The translations under genes were made by a program, and so were the position numbers. From a virus, in the IMG/VR virus record IMGVR_UViG_3300009172_000078, positions 1 through 21,473 of that record: a stretch of 21,473 bases of DNA. One strand, written 5' to 3'. Below are positions 6,247 through 14,500 of this stretch, piece after piece. The notes under the pieces are model-generated. The model worked only from the letters and a program-made list of their open reading frames with translations. It searched no databases and was not told the origin of the DNA. Positions within the stretch are counted from its first letter, which is position 1. Each line of letters begins with the position of its first letter.

Positions 6247-8098
6247 CAGTTTAGATAAGAGTCAAAAGATACTATCGGACATCACAGTATTTAATAAGTA
6301 CGCAAAGTATGTTCCTGAAGCAGAACGTCGTGAGACGTGGGAAGAGTTAGTAGAACGTAACATGGTAATGCACATTAGAAAGTACCCTAAATTAAAAGAG
6401 GAAATTAAAGATGTATATAAATACGTATTCAATCGTCAAGTGTTGCCTTCTATGCGTAGCTTACAATTTGGTGGAACTCCTATTGAACTTTCTAATAATC
6501 GTATGTTCAATTGTGCTTATTCCCCTGTTGACCATCCTGCCGTTTTCAGTGAGACGATGTTTAACTTACTTGGTGGGTCTGGGGTCGGCTTTAGCGTCCA
6601 AAGAAGACACACAGAGAAACTCCCTGACATCGTTGGTCCGACTGATAAAACACGCAGGTTCTTAGTAGGAGATTCAATTGAAGGGTGGGCTGATGCTGTT
6701 AAAGTATTAATTAAAGCCTATACCACTGGTAAGGCAAACCCTAACTTTGACTTTAGAGATGTTAGACCTAAAGGCTCTAGGCTTATTACCTCTGGTGGTA
6801 AAGCTCCAGGTCCTGACCCATTAAGACTATGCTTAGCTAACTTAAGAACTAAGCTTAACGGAGCAGTAGGTAGAAAGCTCAAGCCTCTTGAAGTACATGA
6901 CATGATTTGTCATATAGCTGATGCAGTGTTATCTGGTGGAATTAGACGTGCAGCGTTAATTAGTCTGTTCGACAAGGATGATTTAGATATGCTATCAGCT
7001 AAGAGTGGTGACTGGTGGGAACTTAATCCGCAGCGAGGTAGAGCTAATAACTCTGTGTCGTTGAACAGAGAGACCATGACAGAAGATGAGTGGAAGACAC
7101 TATGGAAACGTGTAGAAGAATCAGGCTCAGGAGAGCCAGGAGTATTCTGGACTAATAACCATGATGTTGGAACTAACCCTTGCGCTGAGATTAGCTTACG
7201 TCCTAACTCTTATTGTAACCTAGTAGAAGTAAACGTAAGTGATGTTAAGACTCAGAAAGAATTAAACAATAGAGTTAAAGCCGCGACTTTTATTGGTACT
7301 TTACAGGCAGGTTATACAGACTTCCATTATCTCAGGAGTGTCTGGAAAGAAACTTCAGAAGAGGATGCCTTGCTAGGTGTTAGTATGACTGGTATTGCTT
7401 CTGCAGGAGTCCTAGAGCTAGACTTAAAAGAAGCTTCAGCAGTAACTAAACTAGAGAATACTCGTGTGGCTAACCTCATAGGCATTAACGAGTCTGCTAG
7501 GATTACGACAGTAAAACCTGCAGGTACTACTAGCCTTGTCTTAGGTTCTAGTTCAGGTATCCATGCTTGGCATAATGATTATTATATTAGACGTATGAGG
7601 GTTGGTAAGAATGAACCTTTATATCAATATATGATAGACACTGTTCCTCAGCTTATCGAAGACTGCCATTTTAAACCTCATCTTGAGGCTGTTATGTCGT
7701 TCCCACAGAAAGCACCTGACAATGCTATCTTAAGAACAGAGCCATATAAAGCTATTTTAGAGAGAGTCAAACGATTTAATTTAGAATGGGTAGCTGGCGG
7801 ACACAACCACGGTGACAATCAACATAATGTATCGTGTACTATCTCGTTGAAAGACCACCAGTGGGAATCATGTGGTAAGTGGATGTGGGAGAATAGGTAT
7901 AACTACACAGGTATCTCTGTGTTACCCTATGATGGTGGTACCTACATACAAGCACCATTTGAAGATTGTGATGAAGCTACTTACACTAACCTATACAAAT
8001 ACCTCAAGCGTATAGACTTAACTAAGGTAGTTGAACATGATGATTTAACAGAAGCTAAAGATAACTTGGCTTGTAGTGGAGGTGCATGTGAGATATAA
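6239..8098 (+). CDS. nrdJ: Class II (adenosylcobalamin-dependent) ribonucleotide reductase, monomeric type
   Basis: 619 residues. It reduces ribonucleotides to deoxyribonucleotides with a radical made from coenzyme B12, giving dNTPs for phage replication. The active-site element NPCAEISL has the thiyl Cys315 with Asn313 and Glu317. Cys92 (NCAYSP) and Cys326 (SYCNLVE) fit the redox pair; the 11-residue step from Cys315 to Cys326 equals that between Cys408 and Cys419 of the Lactobacillus leichmannii enzyme. The last residues, CSGGACEI, carry the shuttle cysteines 612 and 617, spaced as in that enzyme (731 and 736). GSSSGIHAWHN and TTVKPAGTTS are further family signatures. It is shorter than the Lactobacillus protein (739), mainly before the active site. 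No oxygen-dependent partner subunit is needed. The gene appears intact. The host must supply or take up B12. Confidence 0.92.
   Translation: MSNSLDKSQKILSDITVFNKYAKYVPEAERRETWEELVERNMVMHIRKYPKLKEEIKDVYKYVFNRQVLPSMRSLQFGGTPIELSNNRMFNCAYSPVDHPAVFSETMFNLLGGSGVGFSVQRRHTEKLPDIVGPTDKTRRFLVGDSIEGWADAVKVLIKAYTTGKANPNFDFRDVRPKGSRLITSGGKAPGPDPLRLCLANLRTKLNGAVGRKLKPLEVHDMICHIADAVLSGGIRRAALISLFDKDDLDMLSAKSGDWWELNPQRGRANNSVSLNRETMTEDEWKTLWKRVEESGSGEPGVFWTNNHDVGTNPCAEISLRPNSYCNLVEVNVSDVKTQKELNNRVKAATFIGTLQAGYTDFHYLRSVWKETSEEDALLGVSMTGIASAGVLELDLKEASAVTKLENTRVANLIGINESARITTVKPAGTTSLVLGSSSGIHAWHNDYYIRRMRVGKNEPLYQYMIDTVPQLIEDCHFKPHLEAVMSFPQKAPDNAILRTEPYKAILERVKRFNLEWVAGGHNHGDNQHNVSCTISLKDHQWESCGKWMWENRYNYTGISVLPYDGGTYIQAPFEDCDEATYTNLYKYLKRIDLTKVVEHDDLTEAKDNLACSGGACEI
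8078..8082 (+). promoter_or_regulatory. Ribosome binding site deciding the HNH gene start
   Basis: GGAGG lies five bases before GTG 8088. It is built from the Gly-Gly codons of the reductase tail motif CSGGAC, so one stretch serves as both coding sequence and ribosome site. This favours GTG 8088 over the in-frame GTG codons at 8076 and 8082, which have the GGAGG inside or after them. Confidence 0.65.
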
Positions 8099-8456
8099 AC
8101 GTAAAGCAATAGATACACAACAGTATGGTAGACCCTGTCTTAATTCAGCAGGGTATCTTCAAGTATACAATACACATACTAAAAAGAAAGAGTACTTACA
8201 TAGAGTTATATGGGAGGAGCTTAATAGTTCCATCCCTGGTGACTTGACCATAGACCATATCAATAATAACAAATTAGATAATCGTATAGAGAATCTACAG
8301 TTACTTACTCGTAGTGCTAATGTTCAGAGAAATCGTAGTGGTGCTGCCTTTCAACGTAAGCCTGGTAGATGGGAAGCTTACAGAGGTCATAAATATGTAG
8401 GTACATTCGGAACTAAATGTGGAGCCTTAATGGCGGCAAGGATATCAGAGATATGA
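8088..8456 (+). CDS. HNH homing-type endonuclease (free-standing)
   Basis: 122 residues from GTG 8088, which has GGAGG five bases upstream; a longer form from GTG 8076 is possible. The HNH core is LHRVIWEEL (His38), TIDHINNNKLDNRIENLQLL (54-73, Asp56, His57, Asn65) and the basic TRSANVQRN. After it, a GRWEAYRGHKYVGTFGT segment resembles the AP2-like DNA-binding repeat found in many phage HNH enzymes, here cut short. Such enzymes nick or cut alleles lacking the gene and so spread it. It overlaps the last 11 bases of the intact reductase gene rather than interrupting it. RNR genes are frequent homing targets, so the uncut target may be the reductase of related phages. The stop overlaps the next ATG. 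Confidence 0.85.
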   Translation: MRYKRKAIDTQQYGRPCLNSAGYLQVYNTHTKKKEYLHRVIWEELNSSIPGDLTIDHINNNKLDNRIENLQLLTRSANVQRNRSGAAFQRKPGRWEAYRGHKYVGTFGTKCGALMAARISEI

Positions 8457-8593
8457 TTACAACCTTTAGTACGATTTGTGGAGTACAATTAGGAATCGAA
8501 CACTTCTATCAACAAGTAGAGGATGTCACAGTAGGATACTTCTTAATTGATATATTTATTATACGTATACAGTTTGCGTGGTATTCAGAATGA
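8453..8593 (+). CDS. Small hydrophobic protein, 46 aa
   Basis: 46 residues from ATG 8453, overlapping the HNH stop, to TGA 8591-8593, which overlaps the next ATG at 8590 (ATGA). It begins MITTFSTICGVQLGIEHF and ends with the hydrophobic stretch YFLIDIFIIRIQFAWY. The Ile and Phe content could form a beta sheet core or a short membrane segment interrupted by Asp33 and Arg38. Function is not recognised. The tight packing supports it as a gene. From memory, similar very short proteins with a LGI...DLFIIRI pattern occur in other podophages, but I could not check this. Confidence 0.55.
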   Translation: MITTFSTICGVQLGIEHFYQQVEDVTVGYFLIDIFIIRIQFAWYSE

Positions 8594-8961
8594 AGGTATG
8601 CGTGATAGGTAGTCGGTCATTAGATAGGGCGGAGGTAATCTTCCCTATCATCGATAAATTTGTAGAAGATTATAAAGGTACACCAATTACCTTTCTGATT
8701 GGCAGTGCAAAAGGTGTTGACCCTTTAGCTAAGAAGTTTGCAGTTGCTAGAGGTATTGACATTGTGGAGTTTTTGCCGTATCATTTAATAGACCCGACAG
8801 CAGAGTTTGATAGTAAGTATTTCTTTGTTAGGACTAAACAGATGATTGACAATGCAGATAAAGTTCTCGCTATCTGGGATACACGTAGTAAAGGTACCGA
8901 GTATGGTATCAAGTACTCTCAGAAGCGAAGTCTACCAGTGATGGTAGTCAAGTGCCCTTAG
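8590..8961 (+). CDS. SLOG-superfamily protein (DUF2493/YspA-like)
   Basis: 123 residues from ATG 8590, which overlaps the previous stop as ATGA; an upstream GTG (8578) adds four residues but is less likely. The fold signature is Rossmann-like: VIGSRSL at the start, LIGSAKGVDPLAKKFA around 41-56, then YFFVRTKQMIDNADKVLAIW and DTRSKGTEYGI. This matches the DUF2493 branch of the SLOG group, whose members are thought to bind nucleotides or nucleotide-derived ligands. The phage role is unknown. Being last in the + strand operon, it may be an accessory gene for nucleotide salvage or for handling nucleotide signals made by host defence; both are inference. The gene stop lies inside the first of three hairpins. 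Confidence 0.75.
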   Translation: MKVCVIGSRSLDRAEVIFPIIDKFVEDYKGTPITFLIGSAKGVDPLAKKFAVARGIDIVEFLPYHLIDPTAEFDSKYFFVRTKQMIDNADKVLAIWDTRSKGTEYGIKYSQKRSLPVMVVKCP

Positions 8962-8975
8962 TACCTCGCTAAGGG
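8955..8975 (+). terminator. Hairpin overlapping the SLOG gene stop
   Basis: CCCTTAG (8955-8961) pairs with CTAAGGG (8969-8975), a perfect 7-base stem with a 7-base loop. The stop codon TAG is within the left arm. It is followed by TTGTTG, only a weak U-rich run, so on its own it is a doubtful terminator. It is the first of three hairpins between the convergent operons. Confidence 0.4.
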
Positions 8976-8986
8976 TTGTTGTGGAG

Positions 8987-9019
8987 AAGGGAATAGGAAG
9001 CCTCGCCTGTTCCCTTTTT
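8987..9019 (+). terminator. Rho-independent terminator of the + strand operon
   Basis: AAGGGAATAGG (8987-8997) pairs with CCTGTTCCCTT (9006-9016) over 11 positions with one G-U wobble, leaving an 8-base loop. The right arm runs into TTTTT at 9015-9019, then CTTT. This is a standard intrinsic terminator for transcripts coming from the replication genes. Read from the other strand the hairpin is followed by CTTCTCC, so it should work poorly for the virion operon. Confidence 0.75.
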
Positions 9020-9038
9020 CTTTGGTACATTCCAAAGA
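9019..9038. terminator. Third hairpin in the convergence zone
   Basis: TCTTTGG (9019-9025) pairs with CCAAAGA (9032-9038), a perfect 7-base stem with a 6-base loop, starting where the U-tract of the previous terminator ends. On the + strand it is followed by TTTAT, a weak tract; on the - strand by AAAAAGG. It may be a backup terminator or an mRNA 3'-end stabiliser. Nothing else is seen in 9039-9072. Confidence 0.4.
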
Positions 9039-9072
9039 TTTATCGGAGGCATCTTAAGCTCACCCCATCCTA

Positions 9073-9270
9073 TTACCATGCTTTATTTACAAATTCAAAG
9101 CCTTCTGGTAAATATAAATACTCTTTCATTAGACACCTTGACCCAACCTTGTCAGGATGATTAAGTTCTACATAGAGGTCAGCTTTATCACATGAGTTAA
9201 AGTTACCTACATATTGCCAGTTAGGTATACTAGGGTCTGTATTAATTAACATTACAAATATATATTCCAT
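9073..9270 (-). CDS. Hypothetical protein, 65 aa, last gene of the virion operon
   Basis: 65 residues beginning MEYIFVMLINTDPSIPNWQY, with two Cys and several aromatic residues, and ending FEFVNKAW. The pattern suggests a small beta-rich fold; there is no signal peptide or clear membrane segment. A good ribosome site (GGAGAA, four bases before the ATG on the - strand) supports translation. It lies 12 bases after the transglycosylase gene and is the last gene before the hairpins. Function is not recognised. Confidence 0.65.
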   Translation of the reverse strand: MEYIFVMLINTDPSIPNWQYVGNFNSCDKADLYVELNHPDKVGSRCLMKEYLYLPEGFEFVNKAW

Positions 9271-9282
9271 ATAGTTCTCCTT

Positions 9283-9783
9283 TTATAGCATTGCTACTTT
9301 TTCTATATACTTCTTAGATTCAGCAGGAATGTACTGTTTCCAGTTCTCAGGGTCTTTCTTAACAGCGTCTTTAACAGCTTTATGTCCGCCATTATAAGCC
9401 GCTAAGGCTTTCTCTTCATCACCATCAAACTCCTTTAACATAGCATCATAGTAGTCTTGAGCGAATCGAGCATGTTCCTGTTCACTAGCTTCGCGTAGGT
9501 CAGGTATTGGTTTAACACCAAATCCTGGTTGCTTAGCAGTTGCAGGCATTAGTTGATACTTACCTAGAGCTCCTACAGGAGACTCTGTAAGCTTTCCATC
9601 AGTCATATGTTTATTAGATGACTCTACTGATGCTATCTTACTTAGTATACCTGCAGTCTCTTGTTGAGCTACAGGCTCATTACTTCTTTTCTTCAGGTAC
9701 TCCCAAGATATCTGCGTAGAACTCATCTGCGGAGGTACTACCAGAAGTGCCATTAAGATTTTTAAATGCAGTGAAAGTTTCAT
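9283..9783 (-). CDS. Lytic transglycosylase (SLT family), virion- or lysis-associated
   Basis: Up to 166 residues. The three SLT motifs are present: catalytic Glu54 in ASVESS, GALGKYQLMPATA at 71-83, and ALAAYNGG at 126-133. It cleaves the glycan strands of peptidoglycan, either to help DNA entry, as the N-terminal domain of T7 gp16 does, or as part of lysis. Here it is a separate gene. From ATG 9783 the N-terminus MKLSLHLKILMALLVVPPQ looks like a signal peptide, but these codons overlap 104 bases of the preceding gene in another frame, and AAGGAG is 15 bases upstream, farther than usual. ATG 9726 gives a 147-residue enzyme without that segment and lacks a clear ribosome site. The start is undecided; the enzyme call is firm. 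Confidence 0.85.
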   Translation of the reverse strand: MKLSLHLKILMALLVVPPQMSSTQISWEYLKKRSNEPVAQQETAGILSKIASVESSNKHMTDGKLTESPVGALGKYQLMPATAKQPGFGVKPIPDLREASEQEHARFAQDYYDAMLKEFDGDEEKALAAYNGGHKAVKDAVKKDPENWKQYIPAESKKYIEKVAML

Positions 9784-11545
9784 TGATTGATTTTAAGTCT
9801 CCTTGCATAAAAGGTCTATGCTGTGGTTTAGGATTTTTAACCATCATTATACCACTTCCTGGATTAATTATCAACTCTGCTTCAGGATATTGTTCCTTAA
9901 ATCTGCGTACACCATTAGCTAGTGGAGCCTTATATTCTTCTACAACACCACTTAAGTTAGAGAGTACTTCAGGGTCTGTAATGTACTGTATACCTTCTCT
10001 CATGTCAGCAGAGGCTAGGTCTTTAATTAAGAACTGTATCTCTTGTGTTTGCATAGCTGGGTCTGCTGTACCATCATCTAAGTTAATATAGTTAGATCTA
10101 GTTTGTAATACTCTTTCTAAAGCTTTCTTATTTTCAGGAACCTCATCTATACTCTTAAGTACTGCCATAGTCCTCATAGACATAGCTGACTGTTTACCTG
10201 GAGCTACAGCACCAAAGCCTTTATCCTTCTTAATGTTCTCAGGGTCATTGATACTTGCTGCAGTCAAAGTAGTGTCAAAAGACTCTACAATCTTAGTCTG
10301 TATAGCTATCATGTTTTGCTTAGCATTTGGTGTTAGAGAACTAAAACCTTTCATAGCTTCTAGATAAGGAATCATTTGGGCTAGTCCTGGATTCTTTAAG
10401 TTAAACTCAAGAGTACCTTTATTATTTAGAATCTTTAACCTATTGTCAAACTCTTTACTCTCAGTAGTACCATTAGCTCTATCTGTATATAGCTTAACAT
10501 AACGATTAAGAGATGTTTCTGCTGCTTGTAAAGAATCTGTAACACGTGGGTCAGTAAGGGGTACGCCTTGTTTAGTATAGAAATCTTTTATTTCTTGTAG
10601 GTTTCTATCACTAATTTTTTGCATATCTATGTCTTTTGACTTACTATCACTGTTTAGAACCTCTTGTAACTGGGCAGTAGTAGTTGTTATTGCTGCCTTA
10701 GTAACCATAGATGAGTAACCAGAGTCTAAGAGTTTTGCTGCATCATTTTTATTTATTTCTTCATTAGTTTGGTTAGCTCTTTTGAGTTCATCGAATGTCT
10801 GTAAGTCCTGCATCTTCTCACCAATAGCCATGTTAAGAGCATCCATGTTCTGGCTGCCATCGGAATTTAAGTAGTCAGGGTCATTAGGAAAGATGTTAAG
10901 TTCAAAAGCTTTAGTAATAAGCTTCTTCTTCATATACTCACCATCTTCTTGCTGAGCATCTATGATAGCTTTATCTTGAGCTACTCTAGCATAGATATTG
11001 TTTATGTTAGCAACCTGTGTTACATGAGCCATAATCTCAGAGGTATAGGCAGGATTAGCCGCCATAGCTTCTCTAGCAATCTTTTTAAGACGTTCTTCTA
11101 ACTCAGCCTTAGACATAATACCTTGCTGTTGAGCCTTATTGAGCATGTCTGTCTTCTCTGCTAGGGCACTAGTAATGCCACGAGTATTATTAGTTAGCTC
11201 ACTGTTAAGTGCAGTAGGATAAGTACCATCATAACCAACAGCTTTCTTTTGAGTTGCTATTTCATCTTGGTCAGCCATGATACCTTCTGCAAGAGATTGC
11301 TGCCCTTGAATACTCCTAGCTTCCTGCTCACTGACTATTCCATTTATAGAATCAGCTACACCACCTAAGGTTTGACTCTTATCATAATCTTCATAAGCAG
11401 CTCCTGCGGCTGCAACTGCTCTAGTACCTACGTCAAACTTCGAAGCAGTATCCATAGCTTTAGAATTATCTACAACGCTTTTCTTTACGTAGCCTTGATA
11501 ATTTGACTTACCCATATTTGTTACTTTCTGTCCGTACTCTGCCAT
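9680..11545 (-). CDS. Internal virion (ejection) protein, 621 aa
   Basis: 621 residues, hydrophilic and mostly helical by pattern, rich in Ala, Gln, Asn, Glu and Lys, with no signal peptide and no catalytic motif I can identify. Helical stretches include SKAELEERLKKIAREAMAAN and MGEKMQDLQTFDEL-like runs in the first half. Its place after the very large internal protein and before the transglycosylase fits a core or ejection protein like T7 gp15, which enters the cell with the DNA; this is by position and composition, not by recognised sequence. GAGGA lies seven bases before the ATG. Its 3' end overlaps the transglycosylase frame by up to 104 bases. Confidence 0.72.
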   Translation of the reverse strand: MAEYGQKVTNMGKSNYQGYVKKSVVDNSKAMDTASKFDVGTRAVAAAGAAYEDYDKSQTLGGVADSINGIVSEQEARSIQGQQSLAEGIMADQDEIATQKKAVGYDGTYPTALNSELTNNTRGITSALAEKTDMLNKAQQQGIMSKAELEERLKKIAREAMAANPAYTSEIMAHVTQVANINNIYARVAQDKAIIDAQQEDGEYMKKKLITKAFELNIFPNDPDYLNSDGSQNMDALNMAIGEKMQDLQTFDELKRANQTNEEINKNDAAKLLDSGYSSMVTKAAITTTTAQLQEVLNSDSKSKDIDMQKISDRNLQEIKDFYTKQGVPLTDPRVTDSLQAAETSLNRYVKLYTDRANGTTESKEFDNRLKILNNKGTLEFNLKNPGLAQMIPYLEAMKGFSSLTPNAKQNMIAIQTKIVESFDTTLTAASINDPENIKKDKGFGAVAPGKQSAMSMRTMAVLKSIDEVPENKKALERVLQTRSNYINLDDGTADPAMQTQEIQFLIKDLASADMREGIQYITDPEVLSNLSGVVEEYKAPLANGVRRFKEQYPEAELIINPGSGIMMVKNPKPQHRPFMQGDLKSINETFTAFKNLNGTSGSTSADEFYADILGVPEEKK

Positions 11546-11548
11546 GTT

Positions 11549-14500
11549 TTATTCCTCTTCGAATAATTGTTTTTGTGGTATGTTTTTAAACATTTTTACA
11601 AACTCTTGTACTACTGGGTCAGGATGTCTTCCAAACTTAGTAATAAACTTCTGTATTTCTCCGCTTTCTACATTCTGTTCCATTGCCCAATTCATAAGGT
11701 TCTCTGTATCGTTGGACTTCATTCTAGCTTCTTGTTTAGAGATAACTCCTGACATGATTTTATCCATTTCACTAGTAGAATATACTCCTGCTTGTTGTAG
11801 GATACTATGTTGTAAGTTAAATATTCTGAAGAAGTTCTCTGTATTCTTAGTATCTTTCTTCATATTAACTAAAATATCATTATCAAAGTCTTCTATTTGG
11901 TCTTTGATTCTATCGTTAATATCTCTCATTAACTCAGTCTGTCTCCATTGGTCTGCTTCATACCTAGACTTGAAGCCCATTGAATAGAATATAGCCTCAG
12001 GTACTCCTATGCCAAAACCTTTACTTCTACCACTCTTAGTTAGCACATCATCTGCCGCTAAGAACAGCATAGCTTTGTTAATATTATTACCTGCTGAGGT
12101 TACTGTAGCTAGCTCTGTTAAACTATCTTGTAGAGTGTCTAAGTTAACTGGGTTAAATTTAAACATAGAGCCTACATTACTAAGTTTCTCAAAGGCAGTT
12201 GTTGCTACTTTTAATGAAGGAATACTAGGAGGTCTAGCATCGGTATCTCCACTTAAGAACCTAGCACCATCCCATAGACTACCAATAGTATCTGCAATTG
12301 CATTAGTAGCTCCAAGAGAAGCTGATTGAGATAGAGTTAAATCTGTCTTTTCACCTGCAGCCATAGATAAGAAGAAGTTAGCAAATCTATCTAGGTAACC
12401 TCTAGCTACCATCTCACCTACTTCATTCATTTCTGGGTCATCGCTTGACTGGAAGTATTCTAGAATCGTATTACCTAATGCTAAGGGTACTCCAAATTCT
12501 ACTCCGTGCATTAATATTCTATTAGCTACAAGCTTAGCTCTATCTTTTGCTGTAAGATTAGTTGCTTCTTTCTGTAGTATATTCATTAAACCTTTCATTT
12601 GAATAGACTGGAACTGTGTTATGAAAGATAATAAAGGCATCTTTTGGAAAGCTAATGCACCAGATGCAGTCATTGCACCTGATTGTTTCCATGCTTCAAA
12701 GCTAATCTCTTTAGTATTGATAGGGTCTTTCCAGTTCTTACCTGCATTCTTAGGGTCATCCATCCATCGAGCTTTATTCTGCATCCAGAGCCCTACCCTG
12801 TTAGCTAACTCACCTCTAGCAAAACCCATCTTATTCATTGTGTTAGTTGTACCTTGGTATAAGGTAGTAAGCTTCTCACCAAGTTTAGGTATGTAACCTT
12901 CAGGTGCTTCTAGCCTAGTACTATATCCTTTTACAGTCTCAGATACAGCCAAGTTTAGGTCAATAGATTCTAAGATACCTTCGTTTCTCATTACCTCTAT
13001 TTCTTCTATCATTTCTTTTCTTAGCTTCTCAGGTAACATTTTAGACAAAGCAGACATATCTCCTTCTTTAAGTAGTTGACTACCCCCTTTACTTAATAGA
13101 AGGTTAGTAGCTACTGGAGCTTTAAGCATAGTTGACTTAAAGGTCTTAGGAAAGATAATACTTTGTTCAAAGAACATCATAGGTTGTATAACCCAATGTC
13201 TTAATGGCATCTGGTAAGTAATATAAGCTAGAGATGCTAAACGTTTAGCTTTGTTAGTTATACCTACTGCACCTAGGTTACCTACAGCTCTTGTTGCTTT
13301 AGAAGCAAACTTACCTGTATTTTCTAATCCAGGAACAGGAATTATTTTTTCTAATATATCAGCTACATGGTGTAATCCTAGTTGGATATTTCTGTCTAAC
13401 TTATTGACTGAGCCTCCACGTTGGAAAGATGTTTGTCTATGCCAGAGTCTTCTAGCATCTCCTACTAATTTATCTAGTTTCTTAGGGTCTCCCTTCTTAC
13501 CTATAGCATTTATCTGCTCTATGCTAGTAGGGAACTGAGGTATACCATTATTATCTGTATCAAGAACCTCTGAGAAGTCTCTCATGAATGCTTTCTTATA
13601 GGTTCTATCGAACTGTGATGCTGTAGCAGTCCTAGTAATCCTTCGTGAGGACTCGTAGAGAGCTGTTAGTGGGTCTTTTACCACGTCATCTCCATCTAGT
13701 ACTCTCATGTTTTCTGTACGTGTATGAGAGTTCCTATAGTTATCCTCCGCAACTCTATACTCAAAAGCATGGTCTTCTATGTTATCTATATCAGAGCTAC
13801 GAGGTCTTTGAAGAACTTCATACTCATCTCCAATATAATGCTTAGAGTTAGGGTCACTCATTTCTTTAATTAAAGCATCAGCCTCAAATTTAGTAGAAGC
13901 AGTCCCTTTAGTCTCTACATTACGTGCTAGTATCTGTTGAGCACTTAATACTTTACCATTCTCAATTACTTTCTTAGGTACAACATCAATAAAGAAGTTA
14001 CTCTTATACTCTTTAAAGGAGTGTCCTGGAAGTTTATCCATAACTCTGTGAGGTAATTTTTGAATAGTATTCTTATTAACTAATACATAGTCTGATACTT
14101 CGCCATTCTTCCTAACATTACCTTTCATTCTACCTTCCATTTGTACTACCTTGCTTCCTGGAACGTATGAAACATAGTCATCTAAGTCAGGGTCATATAC
14201 TTTAAGACCTGTATCAGCATCTAAGTCTGCTATTTCTTTTACAGACAACTCTTTAACAGCACCTTTATAATCACCATCTACGTATAGACCTTTTCTAAAG
14301 CCACCAGACATAAGTCTTTGCTTCTCACCATTGTTAGTGATTTCATATAGAGCATCTTGAGTCTTTCTCCAAGCATGCTGTGCCTCATCTAGTGCATCTA
14401 TTTGCTTTGTAGATAGATGACTAAAGTCTTGCCTTAGTTTAGCCATAGGTATAATGTCTGTCTTAGCTTCAGTCTGAGCTCTAATAACATCAGCTATGTC

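Noticed and set aside
8098-8456. HNH gene as part of an intron interrupting the reductase
   Set aside because: The reductase has its full C-terminal CX4C tail and stop codon before the HNH body, so nothing is interrupted.
9660-9700. Programmed +1 frameshift fusing the 621-residue protein to the transglycosylase
   Set aside because: A +1 shift would be required near GAAGAAAAGAAGTAA; no typical +1 shift site or stimulator is recognised, and ATG starts are available.
11544-11987. Long + strand reading frames opposite the giant virion gene (also at 15159-15590 and 12009-12329)
   Set aside because: They lie wholly antisense to a gene with clear protein character, have no ribosome sites and read as low-complexity hydrophobic or Ser-rich translations.
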